A stretch of 64,000 nt of DNA from Punica granatum (lineage: Eukaryota; Streptophyta; Magnoliopsida; Myrtales; Lythraceae), in the NCBI RefSeq assembly GCF_007655135.1, contig NC_045127.1, positions 55,035,051-55,099,050 on the forward strand, in the 5' to 3' direction. The position numbers and the translations under genes were made by a program. Below, one piece after another: positions 46,901 to 60,648 of the stretch. A model generated the notes under the pieces. That model made no database searches. It was not told the origin of the DNA and saw only the letters and a program-made list of their open reading frames with translations. Position 1 is the first letter of the stretch, and each line of letters starts with the position of its first letter.

Positions 46901-47965
46901 AATGACAGGAACTCAGATATCCAACCTGTACAGGTAAACATCGGGGTCTGAGTATTTAGGTCCCACAAGCGAACTGTAGTATCACCAGAACCACTAGCCA
47001 ATTGTTTCCCATCCGGACTAAAGGATACTGAAAGAACAGGTTCCGCATGACCTGCAGAGATAAGGCAAATTTTCTTGAAAAAAGTTCAGTAAGAAGTATA
47101 GCATGCCACTTTTGGACTGCTCATCTTTGGCTAAGTAGGTTCTCAAGGTGGGATGCAGTTTTTGCTGTGCATCACACAGTTTTCAGGATAGCGGACTATT
47201 CAACATTCAGTTAATAAAGGTGATGAAAAACTTCCCAAACTTGCACAGCAACCAGAATTCAACAGTTAAGATGGAAATTCAGTAAAGATAGACTCACCCA
47301 CCTGTGATTGTCGCCGAACAGCGACTTACTGGACGAATTCGAAAAACAGCTTGCGGTTGATAAACTATAGATAGAACCTTCTCCACAGAAACTGCAACAG
47401 TTCTAGTCAGAAGTGACCCGAAAACAGGAATGGATTTCCAATCCAGTGCTCAAGAAGCGAACTGCACTCAAACTCGACTAACCTTTGTTTTTCTGTAAGT
47501 AAGTTTCGAGAGGCACAAAAAGCTCCTGATCTGATATGTAGAAAGCATAAGGCAGCTTCTCCTCCTGATCGAATCGAAGGGAAAGAATCATCAATATGAA
47601 TCAATTTGGAGCATCACATGATGGAACATTGAAAACCTCATGTTTTATCATGAAAATCATAAGAAGAGCCACGCAAGATGTCCAGAACATTCAAAGAAGA
47701 CAAATTTCCTATGAAGGTATAAGCTTGAAGCTGGCCGAACTAAGTGTATCTCTGGTATATTAGAACCCAGGAAACTATATGCCAGCAGGAACATAGAGAT
47801 TGGACTTTGTACATTGTTTAGGAGCTTATTGACTATCAGCTGGAGCTGCTGAGGTCCAGCGTTCTGGGGAAGATACAAGGGAGGCCCCAGAGGTGTCCCC
47901 TCAGGATCACCCAATTGGCACATCACATTGTTTATATCTCTCTCCACCTCCGTTTCCACTTCCAT
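43963..47965 (-). CDS. NLE: Notchless homolog, WD40 ribosome-assembly factor
   Basis: Thirteen exons, all GT-AG: 47965-47813, 47564-47483, 47391-47302, 47051-46926, 46667-46540, 46405-46206, 45534-45471, 45199-45089, 44935-44798, 44651-44509, 44422-44368, 44203-44147, 44046-43963 (TAA); 476 aa. The N-terminal NLE domain (about residues 15-100; GDPEGTPLGPPLYLPQNAGP, IVNKLLNN, EEKLPYAFYISDQE) is followed by a WD40 propeller (HAEPVLSVSFSPDG, GHKNWVLCIAWSPDG, SGSDDFTMFLWEPS, VNHVYFSPDGQWIASASFDK, FAVDWSPDGEKVASGGKD). Notchless/Rsa4 sits on pre-60S particles in the nucleolus and is pulled off by the AAA ATPase Rea1/MDN1 through its NLE domain, driving large-subunit maturation. Length matches plant NLE (about 470 aa). 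Divergent from the NAGLU gene 1.1 kb away. Confidence 0.95.
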
Positions 47966-48120
47966 CTCCGATCAACTCAAGAAAATTGGACCCGTTTCGC
48001 GAGCGAGCTGTGCTATCTATGCGGCGAGGAAGCACAGACTTGAGAGCTGAGGATTGAAGAGACAGGAGTCTGCTGCTGGAAGAGGGGGACGATTTTGGGG
48101 CCCCGGACTACTACTACTCT

Positions 48121-48270
48121 CTAGGGTTTAAGGCGGGCTTTAACGAACGGAAGTTGTTGCTATTGGCTGTTGTTTTGTTTGTCGCGGCGGTACCCGATGG
48201 GACGACGCTGTCGTGTCAATTGGGGTTACGTGGCTCGAGTACCGGGTTTCGGCCCATAAGTTCTTGGGCC
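48121..48270 (-). promoter_or_regulatory. Telo-box and site II motifs upstream of Notchless
   Basis: On the minus strand, AAACCCTAG (48121-48129) and two TGGGCC cores (48251-48256 and the palindrome TTGGGCCCAA near 48263-48272) lie 155-310 bp before the Notchless ATG. This combination is known from plant ribosome-biogenesis promoters. The region is shared with the divergent NAGLU gene, so it could serve both. Confidence 0.5.
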
Positions 48271-49066
48271 CAAGCCGATTTCTTAATCGGACCAGCTCGA
48301 GCTCCGCTTTAACCAAGGGCCCGGTCGGTTCCGCGGTTAGGCCAAGGGTTGGGCAAAAATGGAATCGAGTCCAACCGCGCCGACTCGGTTGAGCTGAGCC
48401 CATCAAGTGCAGCTTCCCTCGACTCGGTTACGTCGATTTTGCATCCACAGAAGCGTCGAACTTTTCAGCCGAGGTCGAAAGGCTCGTAAAATGCTTGAGC
48501 TACTATGCTCTAATTATATTGAGCAAAGTCCAAGCTCAAAGAAACCAGATCGAACTCCTCTCCGGTCCGGTGGTCCTCGAGGGACCGCAGTTCGTCCAGC
48601 TGCTGTGGAATGGGAAGGAAAGATTAGGATTAGCAGGTCCTTTATGCTGACGTGGCATTGGTTGGTTTGCACGTTGGCGTCAGGTCATCAGACTTACTTT
48701 AAAAAAAAAAAAAAAAGGGACCAAGCAGCCGCACGTCAACGGAGGGAACGGCGTTTGTCGGGTGAAGCCGGCCGCTACCACCACCGGTCGGCAGCTATCT
48801 CCCGTGAACGTCTTCTATTTGTCTGATGATAGATGTCACTTTCCCCGCGTCTTTCTAGTCTGTCTCTTCGTTTCTTGAATCTTGTCCCAGTGGAGTGTAC
48901 TGAATCATCAATTTCATCGTCATCCTATTCCTCGAAATGCTTCCTCAGCTCTCTCGTGATTGATGGCAGGATAAAGTTCAGTCGGCAGACTCATCTTCTC
49001 CATAGAACGGATGATATAAGATAGAACAGTAACAGCTCCGCAAGTCAAAGCAGTGAGCTTTACACA
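48271..49066. other. Upstream region of the NAGLU gene
   Basis: GC-richer than most intergenic DNA here. A poly(A) run lies at about 48700-48717. The 139-codon frame at 48407-48826 has no family match and is probably chance. It holds the presumed NAGLU 5' leader. Confidence 0.45.
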
Positions 49067-52000
49067 ATGTCTGACAAGTACCTGCCAGCCCAGAATCTGA
49101 TGCTGATTCTGAGCCTCACGCTGTTAACTGCAGCAGCTCAAGCAGCCCCAGAAGCCATAGAAGCCGTGATCTCTCGGTTGGACTCCAACCGGCCGTCTCC
49201 TTCCACTCAGCAATCTGCCGCTTATGGTGTTCTCACCAGACTGCTCCCTTCCCATGCCCAGAGCTTTGATTTCAAGATTGTCTCTAAGGTACCCTCACCA
49301 CCACCCAATTGAAGAATTGTAATTGGCTGCGGGAATCCTTCGAATTCCTCCTGTTTTGTGCTCTGTGGATGAAGTGAAAGTCACTGAATCAATTTTCTGG
49401 AAGTTTGGTTGCTGTTTGTGCTATTATCGCTTACTCTGTGCTGCCCAGAGATGTGCTCTCACTCACTCTGTTTCAGCTCTGCTTAGCAGGATGTTTGCGG
49501 CGGAACAAGTTGCTTTCTGATAAAAAATCAAAATAAGTCGAGCGAGGATGGACCTGAGATAAAGTAGGTACACTCTTCTTTTGGACTCCCAATAGCGTGC
49601 AGTTTATTCATAATCTTGATCTGGCGATACATTGGAGACATATGATTGATCAGCAATTTATTTCACTTCCCCTTTGAATTTTTGGACGTGTTAAAATTTC
49701 CCTCATAGGATCAAGGGCACAACGGCAGTTGAACTGGCATCGGGCCTGCATTGGTACTTGAAGTATTGGTGTGGAGTTCATATTTCTTGGGACAAGACTG
49801 GGGGTATACAGGTAGCTTCGGTCCCTGAACCAGGGTCCTTGCCTCAAGTGAAGGATGAGGGTGTGATAGTTCAACGGCCTGTTCCATGGAATTACTATCA
49901 AAATGTTGTCGCCTCTAGTTGTAAGATTTACCTTTTCTTCTCTGACCTCTCGGAAGCTCTGAACTGTCTCAAATTTAATTATGTGTTTGTTTGTGTGCTA
50001 TTAAAGCATGACGATGCTCGCTTTGGCTCCTCACCACATTAACAGCTTTTTCTGCTGTTATTCAATTTGTTTTCCCATTGATATAGAAATCCTATGTGGT
50101 AAAGTGCAAAGGTAAATGGTCCAGAGAGTAGGAAACTTTGTCTGAATAAATAAGACAATGAGTGACTGGTATCTTATAATTAAGCGTGGTCCTTGTTTTA
50201 CAGAAGTTTACTTAGTTGATGTACTGTCACGCTATTCATTGCAGATTCCTATGTCTGGTGGGACTGGAACAGATGGGAAAAGGAAATAGACTGGATGGCC
50301 TTGCAAGGGGTTAATCTACCTTTGGCATTCACAGGACAAGAAGCCATTTGGCAAAAAGTTTTCATGGTTAATACTCGCATTCTTATGCTTTTGGTGAATC
50401 ATGATCATGTTATTTTTTCTATTTTATCTCATAATCTTTCATATGACAATCTTGCCAATTTACTTTGTGTTAATTTCAGTCATTAACTGCGTCCTTTCTT
50501 GTAGGATTTTAATATCACTGCGGAGGAATTGAATGATTTCTTTGGGGGACCCGCTTTTCTCGCTTGGGCTCGCATGGGAAATTTACATGGGTGGGTAGAT
50601 TTATACATAGCATTATGTCAATATAATTTAAATATTTCTTTCTATCATTAACTTTTTTATATTCGACATTATTCTATAGCATAATCAATATTTTATAAGA
50701 TGTACTTATTACCTGGGTAAACTAGTGGGTTCCATGAATGAATGAAAAACCCCTTCTTGTTTTGCCTCTAAAATTTGTACTATTTATGGAATGTATTTTT
50801 GCATTTTTCAGGTGGGGTGGCCCTTTGTCACAAAGTTGGTTGGATCAGCAACTGAATTTGCAGAAACAGATATTAACTCGAATGCTTGAGTTAGGAATGA
50901 CTCCTGGTATGCTTTTTCTCTGAAAGAAAAATGATATATTCCCTTCTCTGCTATGCTAAAACTTATGATCCCTGAGTAGGAAAAGGAAGAGATTTCAGTT
51001 TCAGAGTGGCAATGTACGTGAAAAAAAAAAAAACATAAATTTGAGGACTTTTCGGTTATTGTTAGTATGCAGTTAAATTATTCTGTGCATTACTTGAATT
51101 CTGATTTTTGTATCAGTGCTCCCGTCCTTCTCTGGGAATGTTCCAGCGGCATTAGCCAAGAGATATCCCTCAGCTCATATAACCAGACTTGGTGACTGGT
51201 ACTTCACTTTTCTTGTTCTCATTCATCTTTAGTTTAAATATCTTTTACTAGAATAGAAAAACTTCAAATTAAAAAAATGAACGGCTATCCTTTATGAGTT
51301 ACTAACTTTTGGGTCATTTCTTTGTTGCACTAGGAACACAGTTGATGGGAATCAAACATGGTGTTGTACATACCTCCTTGACCCTTCTGACTCTCTGTTT
51401 GTTGAGATCGGCAAGGCTTTTATACTGAAGCAAATCGAAGGTCTGTGCTCTTATGGTCTCTCAGTGATGGAGATTTCCCAAATAAACTGTACGAAGAAGT
51501 TATTGCTTGCTAAAATTGATCATACAATGACTTAATAAGATGGAAATTGTGTATTACCAGTCTGATGGATATCTTTAGTCAAGCGATTCTAAAACTGAGT
51601 TTTGTGTAACTGCCATCAGTGTTGAATTTATGGAGACTGCTTAGTCTGTTGATAGCTCTAGTAGTGATAGAACTGTCTCATGAAGTGTTTTGCCTAGTCT
51701 CATTATGTTCCAACTACTGAAACTCTTATACTTGCTGACTGGTCCGATGATCACAGAATACGGAGATGTGACAGATATTTACAACTGGTAACGTTGCCTA
51801 CTTGACACTACTATCTTTGTCTCGTTTCAACCAGCAGAATATTCTTTTCTGATTTTGACTATACGCAATTAATGGTATTCAAATTTTGCAGTTAATTCAC
51901 ATAAATAATATGTATCGTCTACTCACAGAAAAGTTCGTATTCTCTAGACCTCTCGTGGGTCTTCACAATATATTTCTGATAATTCCATTTTAAAAAATGC

Positions 52001-54466
52001 AGTGACACATTTAATGAAAATGCACCTCCTACAAATAATGTGACGTTCATCTCGTCACTTGGTGCAGCAGTGTACAAGGCCATGTCAAAAGGTGATAAAG
52101 ATGCTGTTTGGTTAATGCAAGTGAGTTCCCTTGCAATTCAGTCTTCCATGTTTTTATTTATTTATTTTTTTTTCTAACTATTACTATTACACTCTCATCA
52201 AGAATCTCTTGACGAACAACTCCTTTCTGGTCCTTGTGATCCACAAACTATGGTTTCCACTGACCATTGTCCCATCCCAATCTGCAGGGCTGGCTCTTCT
52301 ACTCGGACTCCTCCTTTTGGAAGCCACCGCAAATGCAAGTATGGATATCCTTTATAGTTTTCATGAGATATTCTGCTGCCCTGCATTCTTGTGAATATCT
52401 GTATCGGACTAGAAAATGCTAAGCAGAAGAGAATTTCTTTAACATCGAACTTAGAATTAAAAATAAATCGCGATTGTTGCAGGCACTTCTGCATTCTGTT
52501 CCACTTGGGAAAATGATAGTTCTTGACCTCTTTGCTGATGTCAAGCCTATATGGAAAAATTCCTCTCAGTTCTATGGCACTCCTTATATTTGGTAAGGTG
52601 CTCTGGAGCCCTTTTTTGCAAATATTCTTCCTCTGTTATTTCAGCGGTTCTTTGAATTTTAGAGAGATTTCTCACCTGCTGAAATTATAATCAAGGTGCC
52701 TTCTGCACAACTTTGGAGGGAATATCGAGATGTATGGCATACTCGATTCCATATCTTTGGGACCCGTTGAGGCTCGAACGAGTGCAAACTCCACTATGGT
52801 ATGCAATACATTATACACCGCATGGGTAAAACAGCATTTATATTACCTCATCCGATTCTTGTAGGTCGGAGTTGGGATGTGCATGGAAGGAATCGAGCAA
52901 AACCCTGTCGTCTACGAGCTGATGTCAGAAATGTCATTCCGTAATGAAAGTGTTCTTGTCTCGGTAATTTGCAGCTCTGTAATTTTTAACCTCCTGTTAT
53001 GTTTCTATGATCTCCTTTCTTGACTCCCGGTTCTTGTAGGATTGGATTAAGACTTACTGTCGGAGACGATATGGGAAAGCAGTTGATCAAGTCGAAGCTG
53101 CTTGGGATATCCTTTATCGGTCTATTTATAACTGCACGGATGGAAGAGCCGTACCTACTTAAGAACCTCCTTTTTTGCCCGTCATTTTTTTCTTCTAAAT
53201 GAAATTCACATTTTTGTGCAGTTCTTGGTCTCTAAGATCGATGGTTCTTTCTCCCAAATGCAGGACCATAATACTGATTTTATCGTCAAGTTTCCCGAGT
53301 ACGACCCATCACCGTCCTCTGGATCTGATTCGAAGAAACGGGCGGAGGAGAAAATGTCCCACACGTTGCTCCAAAACAGGCGTTTTCTGTTCCAGGAGAC
53401 AAGCCGCGATCTTCCTCTGGCCCATCTATGGTATTCACCTCAGGAGGTCGTTAGTGCTTTAAAACTGTTCCTTGATGCTGGAACACAACTCAGTGGAAGC
53501 CTAACGTATAGGTAAAGAGTCAACCAGAAGGACATTAAAACGAAAGGCATAAAAAAATGCGATCATTTTTTTTTTAAATATAATATATATTTCAATTGAA
53601 TAGGTACGACTTGGTCGACATTACAAGACAAGTGCTGTCAAAATACGCGAACCAAGTTTATTTGGATGCTTTGAGTGCCTATCAGGAAAAGGACGCAAGT
53701 AAATTGGATCTCTATAGCCAAAAGTTTGTTGAGCTGATAAAGGAAATTGACGAGCTTCTAGCCTCTGATGATAATTTTTTGCTTGGAACATGGCTTGAGA
53801 GTGCGAAAGCTTTGGCTTCAAATCCGACCGACCTGAGACAGGTGAGACCAAGAAGCTGATGTGCATCTTAGAGTACCATTGAACACTCTCTATACAATAT
53901 CGATACGCTCGTCTCGATTTTAAATTTTCAAGTCTTGAAGAATATTTTTTGTAAATTAAAAATTAATTAGTATGCTCTATATAATGATTCTTCTGTCCAG
54001 TACGAGTGGAATGCGAGGACGCAAGTGACGATGTGGTATGATAACACAGAAGTGCTTCAGAGCAACCTTCACGACTACGGCACGTTTTCTTGATCTCTCA
54101 CTCTGTATTTCCCACATGTGGGCGTGTGCGCATTTATCTGTTTAAAGCATGAGATGAGATGAGATGAGATGAGATGAGATGAGATGAGAGGGAAGTGATT
54201 TGGTTTGAAATTGTGAACGCCACTTAACAGCGAACAAGTTCTGGAGCGGTCTTCTGGAAAGTTACTACCTGCCTCGGGCGTCAACCTACTTCTACTACTT
54301 ATCGAGAAGCTTGAAAGAGAATGTGGAGTTCAAGCTAGAGGAGTGGGAAAGGGAGTGGATATCATACTCAAACAAATGGCAAGCAGGAACCGAGCTTTAC
54401 CCGGTGAAGGCGAAAGGAGCAGCCCTCGAGATTGCTAGATCATTGTATGATAAATACTTGAGATGA
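49067..54466 (+). CDS. NAGLU: Alpha-N-acetylglucosaminidase (GH89, NAGLU)
   Basis: Nineteen exons: 49067-49288, 49490-49563, 49709-49920, 50245-50366, 50505-50590, 50812-50906, 51117-51198, 51334-51440, 51757-51787, 52003-52120, 52288-52338, 52483-52592, 52696-52798, 52865-52963, 53040-53150, 53264-53511, 53604-53841, 54001-54079, 54231-54466 (TGA); 807 aa, matching Arabidopsis NAGLU/CYL1 in length. A signal peptide ([17 protein letters not shown]) is followed by the GH89 N-domain ([20 protein letters not shown]), the TIM barrel ([40 protein letters not shown]) and the helical C-domain. Candidate catalytic glutamates by analogy with human NAGLU are in YNCDTFNEN (about residue 348) and [15 protein letters not shown] (about residue 478). 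It removes terminal N-acetylglucosamine in vacuole or apoplast and is needed for embryo and gamete development in Arabidopsis. Exon 9 is only 31 nt. The last intron has a GC donor (TACG|GCACGT). Confidence 0.96.
54149..54188. repeat. (GAGAT)n microsatellite in last NAGLU intron
   Basis: About eight uninterrupted GAGAT units lie 40 bp before the acceptor of the last exon. Confidence 0.9.
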
Positions 54467-55095
54467 ACCAACCTTTTCATAAATTGCACTCTTTAAATGC
54501 TCATAATCCATTGCAGTCAATAATGAAATTAGAGGCAATGCGGCAAATAAGCAAGCAAGTCTTCCTATCTTATTGTGCAGACAGACAGCTTAAGCTTAGC
54601 TTAGCTTAGCTAAGGTTTAGCTTTTGCAGCTTAGCTAATCTATTAAAAAACCAAACAGGACAAATAGCATTGATTTGCTCCCAGCTTCCCCAAAGTGACT
54701 GTTCTTCCTTCTCCTGTACTCCCCCCCCCCCGCCCCCCCCCCAAAAAAAAAAAACAAAATTTATTAAAATATTAATGAAATTGATTAACTAATTAATTTA
54801 CTGAAAACCCAAATTCCCAAGGAGAAAAATATATATATAATCAAATAAAATGGCTGGCCAGTAGGCTCCCATTTCTTTCTTGAGGAACCCCATCTCCCTT
54901 TTCCCTTCATTGTTTGTTCCATCCTGATACTATCTCTATTTTATTTACTGCCTCTTCTCCCATCCTCATTCTCCTAATAATCTGTTCTCCAACTTGAGTG
55001 CCTGAATCATGTGGGCCATCCTTGCTGATGGTACGCTTCTTCGATTCATCACCATCATCAGCAGGGAGTTGAGGACGAGCGGTTCGTCCATAGAG
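54467..55095. other. Convergent 3' intergenic region with C homopolymer
   Basis: It holds 3' sequence of NAGLU and polyamine oxidase. A short (TTAGC)n run lies at about 54592-54612. C11-G-C10 at 54721-54742 is followed by an A12 run, a likely length-variable site. Confidence 0.6.
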
Positions 55096-58000
55096 TCATA
55101 ATCTAGCTCCCGGAATACCTAGCTTCCCGCTGAGATGTAACTGTGTCGGGATATCGCACTTGTGCTTGTGCAGGCTTCCCGTCTCTGCCTGAGTTAACGA
55201 TAATGACCCTGTCAACGTCAACAATGGCAGAAATTGTTGACTCTGGCCTTTTCCGTCCGTCTCCAGTTTCCTCATCTCTTGTAGTAAAGCTGTACCCGTG
55301 TCAATACCTGTAATAATGATCAAACCCCGGCAAGGAGTAAATTGCCGTACTATTTAAGTCATATTTCAATTAATAATCGAGTCCCTCCCTCCAAAATGCA
55401 ACCACACGAACCTGCAAGGTATGCTCCGTGTACATAACCACTAAATCTCTCGCTCGTGTGCTCCCCAGTGAAGAATATCCGACCTACAGGTGCCTGAGGA
55501 CAAACCGAAACGCATCTTAACTCGTAGGTCATACAGATAGTCTCAAATAAACCATACACCTACTAAAATATATAGTTCATTGGCTCGAACAAAAAACAGA
55601 ACAAAGTTGGTTGCAGTGTACCAAACGGATTGCTCAAAATCTTAATTTCGCTTTATTATAGAATGAGAGCCTAGGGTATACCTTAATATTTCGGACAACC
55701 TCGCAATTGGAGATGATGGGGTAATTAGTGTAACTGCCACGCTGCAAGCGGTTGTTCCACCAGCGAGGGACAAGTATATCAGTGGCATTAGGTATATCGG
55801 GCCCGAACATGTCTCTCAGGACAGACATAGCCTCTTTCAGAGTCTCTTCATCTGACTGATCCTCCACACGCTTTGATTCCCCGTTCGTCAAAGTTACCAT
55901 CAGAATATTGGACCCGGGTACTGCATTCTCCATGTGCTGATGACATCGCAACAGATTAAACAAAAAGAAGAACCAGCTTGCTTTTATATAAGTTTTGCCT
56001 CACTATGGAAGAATTACAGCTCGATGTCATGGAATCCGGCCACAAAAAAGGAAGGGGGGGCGGCCAAAAACAGAAAAGGGATTGAATAAACAATGCTGGG
56101 ATTCCACATCTATCTACAGAGCTGATTAAGAGAGATACGTCGATAGGGACAGTGAGATCCCACATGACTCAACCACAGGGCCATGTGGGTTTTTAAAATC
56201 TAAAAGGGTTTGAAAACTGATCGCCGTACATAGGATCATGCCATTGCCAATGCCATGCCCCTCAATAATGTTAAAATTACGGCTGCCGGTAGGAATTTGT
56301 TGTGCTCACAGTGCAGCTAATGCTGACAAGCCTCTGTAAACGACCGAGAGATCATACACTACACATATTTCATTCATTCATTCAGTATATAAATATATTT
56401 CTACAGATAACACTAACATGCAAACGACTCCACGTTTCTACTCCACCGTGCATCCGACAAAATTAAGGTTAGGAAGAATATGAAGTGGGTTTTCTTTTCA
56501 CGGAATGCAGGTTTTGTTTCTCTCTCTCATTTTTAAGAGGACGCTGCTACTCAGATACATTGAATTGAACTTAAGGAACGGAGCTTTCAAAAGTTTTAAT
56601 AGCATTTGTAAGTTGATGCAAACGAATCAGATCTCATCCTTCCAAAGACAACCAATTCCATCCATGTAAGACAAAAAAGTTCTCCGCGCCGAGAAACATC
56701 TTGAAAACATGCAAAAGACCGCTTGGCAGATGTGATCATAAGAAAAAGGTGGCTTCTATGCAAAGATAGGGACATAATAATTCAATAATTGGCAAATCAA
56801 CGACAGTAGGCCTAGCTCGGACTTGGACATCCAAACCAGGACCCACGTGAACCCCGGAGAATGAGGCAAGAAGATATATCATACAACGATCTTGTTTTTC
56901 TCGGCAATGCACTTAATCTCCCTCTGTAGTTCGTTCATGCATGCACTCTGTGAAATTGTCATTGACCGAGCACTTTTACAAGAAGCAGCTTAGTTATCTA
57001 CTTACACGCAACATTAAATTAGATGACCGCAAATCAAACAAACAAACAAACAAAGAGGGAGGCTCCATTTCTGAAAAGAAGCCACGCATCGGATGAACAC
57101 AAGGAGGAAGCAAAGGAAAAAAGAGATTCTCATGAAGGAAGGAAAAGTCAAATCACAATTAGCAGGCTGGCTAAGACTTAATTATATTTTATTATAATAA
57201 ATAAATAAAAAATGAAACGCTAACCTGCCAAAACGTGTAGTAGCCTCGGCGCTCGTGGGCATATATAAAGAACTCTTTTCCGGGTCCACAAGGCCAGAAC
57301 TTATACGGAAACTTCAGGAAGATTTTTGTGTAGACGGTTATATCAACCTTCTCTATGGCTTCCGTCTTCCACCTCTGTCAAATTAATATTTTAGATATGG
57401 TTTATCATCTTTCATGTAAGTATAACAGATCACAAAATCAAAAGATGATTGTAGGAAACATCACATGGCCTAAGCTAAGCTTCCCCTCGGTTGGGGACCA
57501 CAATACTATAAAACAAACTTAAAAGAGTCGCCATTGCATTACCCCCGAAATAATTATTAGCACCCGGAAGAGAAAAAAAAAAAAGAAAAACTCTAAAATA
57601 TTGCCCTGACTCTGAGTCCGCCCCAAGAAAAGTCTTTCTTTCTCTAGGATAAAATTTAAATACTCGAGACCCTAAAATTTGTGGGTCCTGAGTTCTAATC
57701 TTGACGAGACATTTTTCCGTGATCCACGGACATCAGCCAGCATGAGGTAGAAGAATGCGATATCCACATATCCCAGGCAGTGGATTGTGTGGGTGGGACA
57801 TGAGCAATCACCCCCTCTCAAGACCCTCTAAACTCCTGCCTATAATACTTCTAATTACTTCGTAATTCTCATATAGCTGCGAAAGTGTATATTTTATATA
57901 TATATACACCAACTAAAATATGCAAGCGTGTAATAATAATCCGTGGTCTGGCAAAACCGTGGTATTTGCTCATTCACAGAAAAGACAACTCGAAAATCTA

Positions 58001-60616
58001 TTTTCTATCTCTTTGGGTCAACAACCAGAGAGCTCAGCCCAGTTAACCATGGAACCTACCCACCTAGCTAGCTAGCTGCTAGCCCTGAGTATTGCCTGAC
58101 ATATGCAACTAAATGTTATTTAATGTTGTAGGCAGCAGCTTTATGCTGCATCAGCTCCCACCTAGGGGCATAGCTCCTATGGACACTTCCAAACGGGGGG
58201 GAGGGGGCAATATCTCAACCTTTAAATAATATCAATGATTCCTGTCAAGTAATTGCATGGCTCACTACCACTATTGGTCACGTTGAACTTTTTGGACATA
58301 TCCGAACTGCAGCCTCTAGGAAAATGCCCTAGTCTTTGTAGCTCATGAAAATGTAACAAGAAGTACATGATTTTGCTTTCTTAATAAGGAAATGCTCCTG
58401 AGCTTGTTTTTTTATGAGTGGACATGAATTCAAGTCCAAGAGGAACACGGAAAAGAAAACGAAGGGAAGGGAAATGTTTAATTACGGGCAAGGATGGCCT
58501 GAAGGAAATGAGATCACTTTGGAGAACACCTATGCTGACGGACAACGTTAGGTGATTAGCTTCGTAGACGCAACCATCCTCCGTTGTAACCCTGACGCCG
58601 TTCCTCGAGTGCTGTATTTCGCGGACAACCTGCCATTCAAAACCACGTATCATATGATATGATGATGTGATGACAAAAAGTTTACATTGTCCCCAAGAAG
58701 GGATCATATACAGAGTCCCAAAGCAGACAAATTTTGTTACTATCTAAGAGTCAAACCAAGAAACCTGTGCAGCTCAGGGTAACATTGGCACCCACAAAGA
58801 TATGAAAATATATATATTGGAGGGGAACCAAAACACTGTGCAGATGATGTCATGCATACATACATTAAGGGGCAGGAAAAAAAGAAACCAAAAAAGAAAA
58901 AGAAAAGGGGCCAGAATCTTTCTAATATGATATTTCCATCTACCTGAAGGCATTTGCCATTTGGTGGTGCGTCATTCTAGTCTAGAAGCAAAAGAAAAGG
59001 CAAAGAAAAAGATGAAGAGGCCACCAGTTAAGAAGAAGAAAACGACTATTCAAATTTATTTTTTTTTGAGATACCCATCTTTTTTAGCTGGGATATATAT
59101 ATTTATTATTTTCGGTGATATCAGCAATATTAGCAAGGGGTATATTATTTTCACCACGGAACATGATAGGACTCGAATATGAAACCAGGTCAAATTATGA
59201 CTGTAGGGGGGAGGGGGGCCGCTGCACATAAAAAGGTCTTTAGTTTGGGTACTGCAGTGGGGACTACGCAAACCTTTTTCCTCCGCGCAGATAAGGTCAA
59301 ACACAATCATAATAATATATAGTATAGTTGAGATGTGAACTGTTTGCTGTTTTACATGGTCTCATGCTCGATGAAATTAATTAATGATTACTACCATGAA
59401 TAAATATTCATATATAGAAACAAGGCCAAGCAAATATTTATATTTATTCGTTTTTTTTTCCAGCTAAAAAAGGAGCTAGCAAGTAGCAGCAAATGCCAAG
59501 GTAAAAACCAATGCAAAAAGCATTTCAGGTTGACAACTGGGGTGCATGTCCCCAAACCACCATAGTAGCTTAAAATAAAAGGAGTTGATTTTTCTCAAAA
59601 TTGTTCTTGATTGAGGAATTAAATCCACACGTAGACTCGATCGAGCGTACGTGATGTGATACGACAAAATAGGATTGAACTATGATGGCGCAATGATGCG
59701 TGACTACGCACTTTCACTTTCACAAAGCAGAAGAAACTGTTCACGGCATCCAAGAGATTTTTAATGAGAAGAGATGAGATGAGAATAACAATTGGAGTCC
59801 AAAGCTAATTATGAGAACAGTTGACCCCAGACTTTTTAATGAAAGGGGCCATATTCCCGATATAAAGTAATATAACATAATATCATATAATAAAGTGCCA
59901 TAGTAATTATTATTATTATTATAATAATTAACGTGTTAAAAACAGCTTTCAGAAGACGTCGTTATCTGCAAACTCCCAAAGCCAAAGATGAGTGGGTCAA
60001 TCAATCTCAACAGCCGAGCCAACATTCACCAAGATAGAAAAGGAGTAGTGCATGCAAAGTGCAAACCGAACAGTACAGAACTTCCAATTTCTCTGTGCTA
60101 GTGCTCACTTTAAGTTCCTTCCTCTTCTTCTTTTCTTTCAATCCGATTATTTTTTGTTATCATATAATATGATGGATGATTGGGTTAATTTAAAATTTTC
60201 ATTAACTATATATATATATATAAAAGAACGGAAAAAAAATCTCGTCATTAAAAAAAAAAAAAAGAACTTGATGATTTTACCTTGTTGAGTTTGAGGCGGC
60301 TGTCCACAATTTTACCGTCTGAGGTAGAGAGAAATTCTTCCGCCATTTTGTATAGCAAATACGCATATCCTCTCTCATCCGCCACCATAAACTCTTTCTC
60401 CCCATAATCAAGGAAAGTTGATATTGGCTCCCCCTCTGCCATTCATTCATTGACAACAAAAATTCCCATCACATTCGAATTCATTTGTTATGACAAAAGC
60501 AAAAGTCTCCATATTTTGTTGAGTTTTGAAAATAGAGCAATTGCTTAAGAAGGATTTTCCCAGGAAGCTTAAAAAAGTTATTTCACAGAGCACTTGTTCT
60601 CCATTGAAATAAATAC

Positions 60617-60648
<32 letters not shown>

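Noticed and set aside
54721..54742. C11-G-C10 run as a structured DNA element
   Set aside because: A simple homopolymer next to an A run; more likely slippage or assembly uncertainty than function.
57680..57850. Possible third SINE (GAGTTCTAATCTTGACG resembles a B box) in polyamine oxidase intron 6
   Set aside because: No clear A box, A-tail or target duplication was found.
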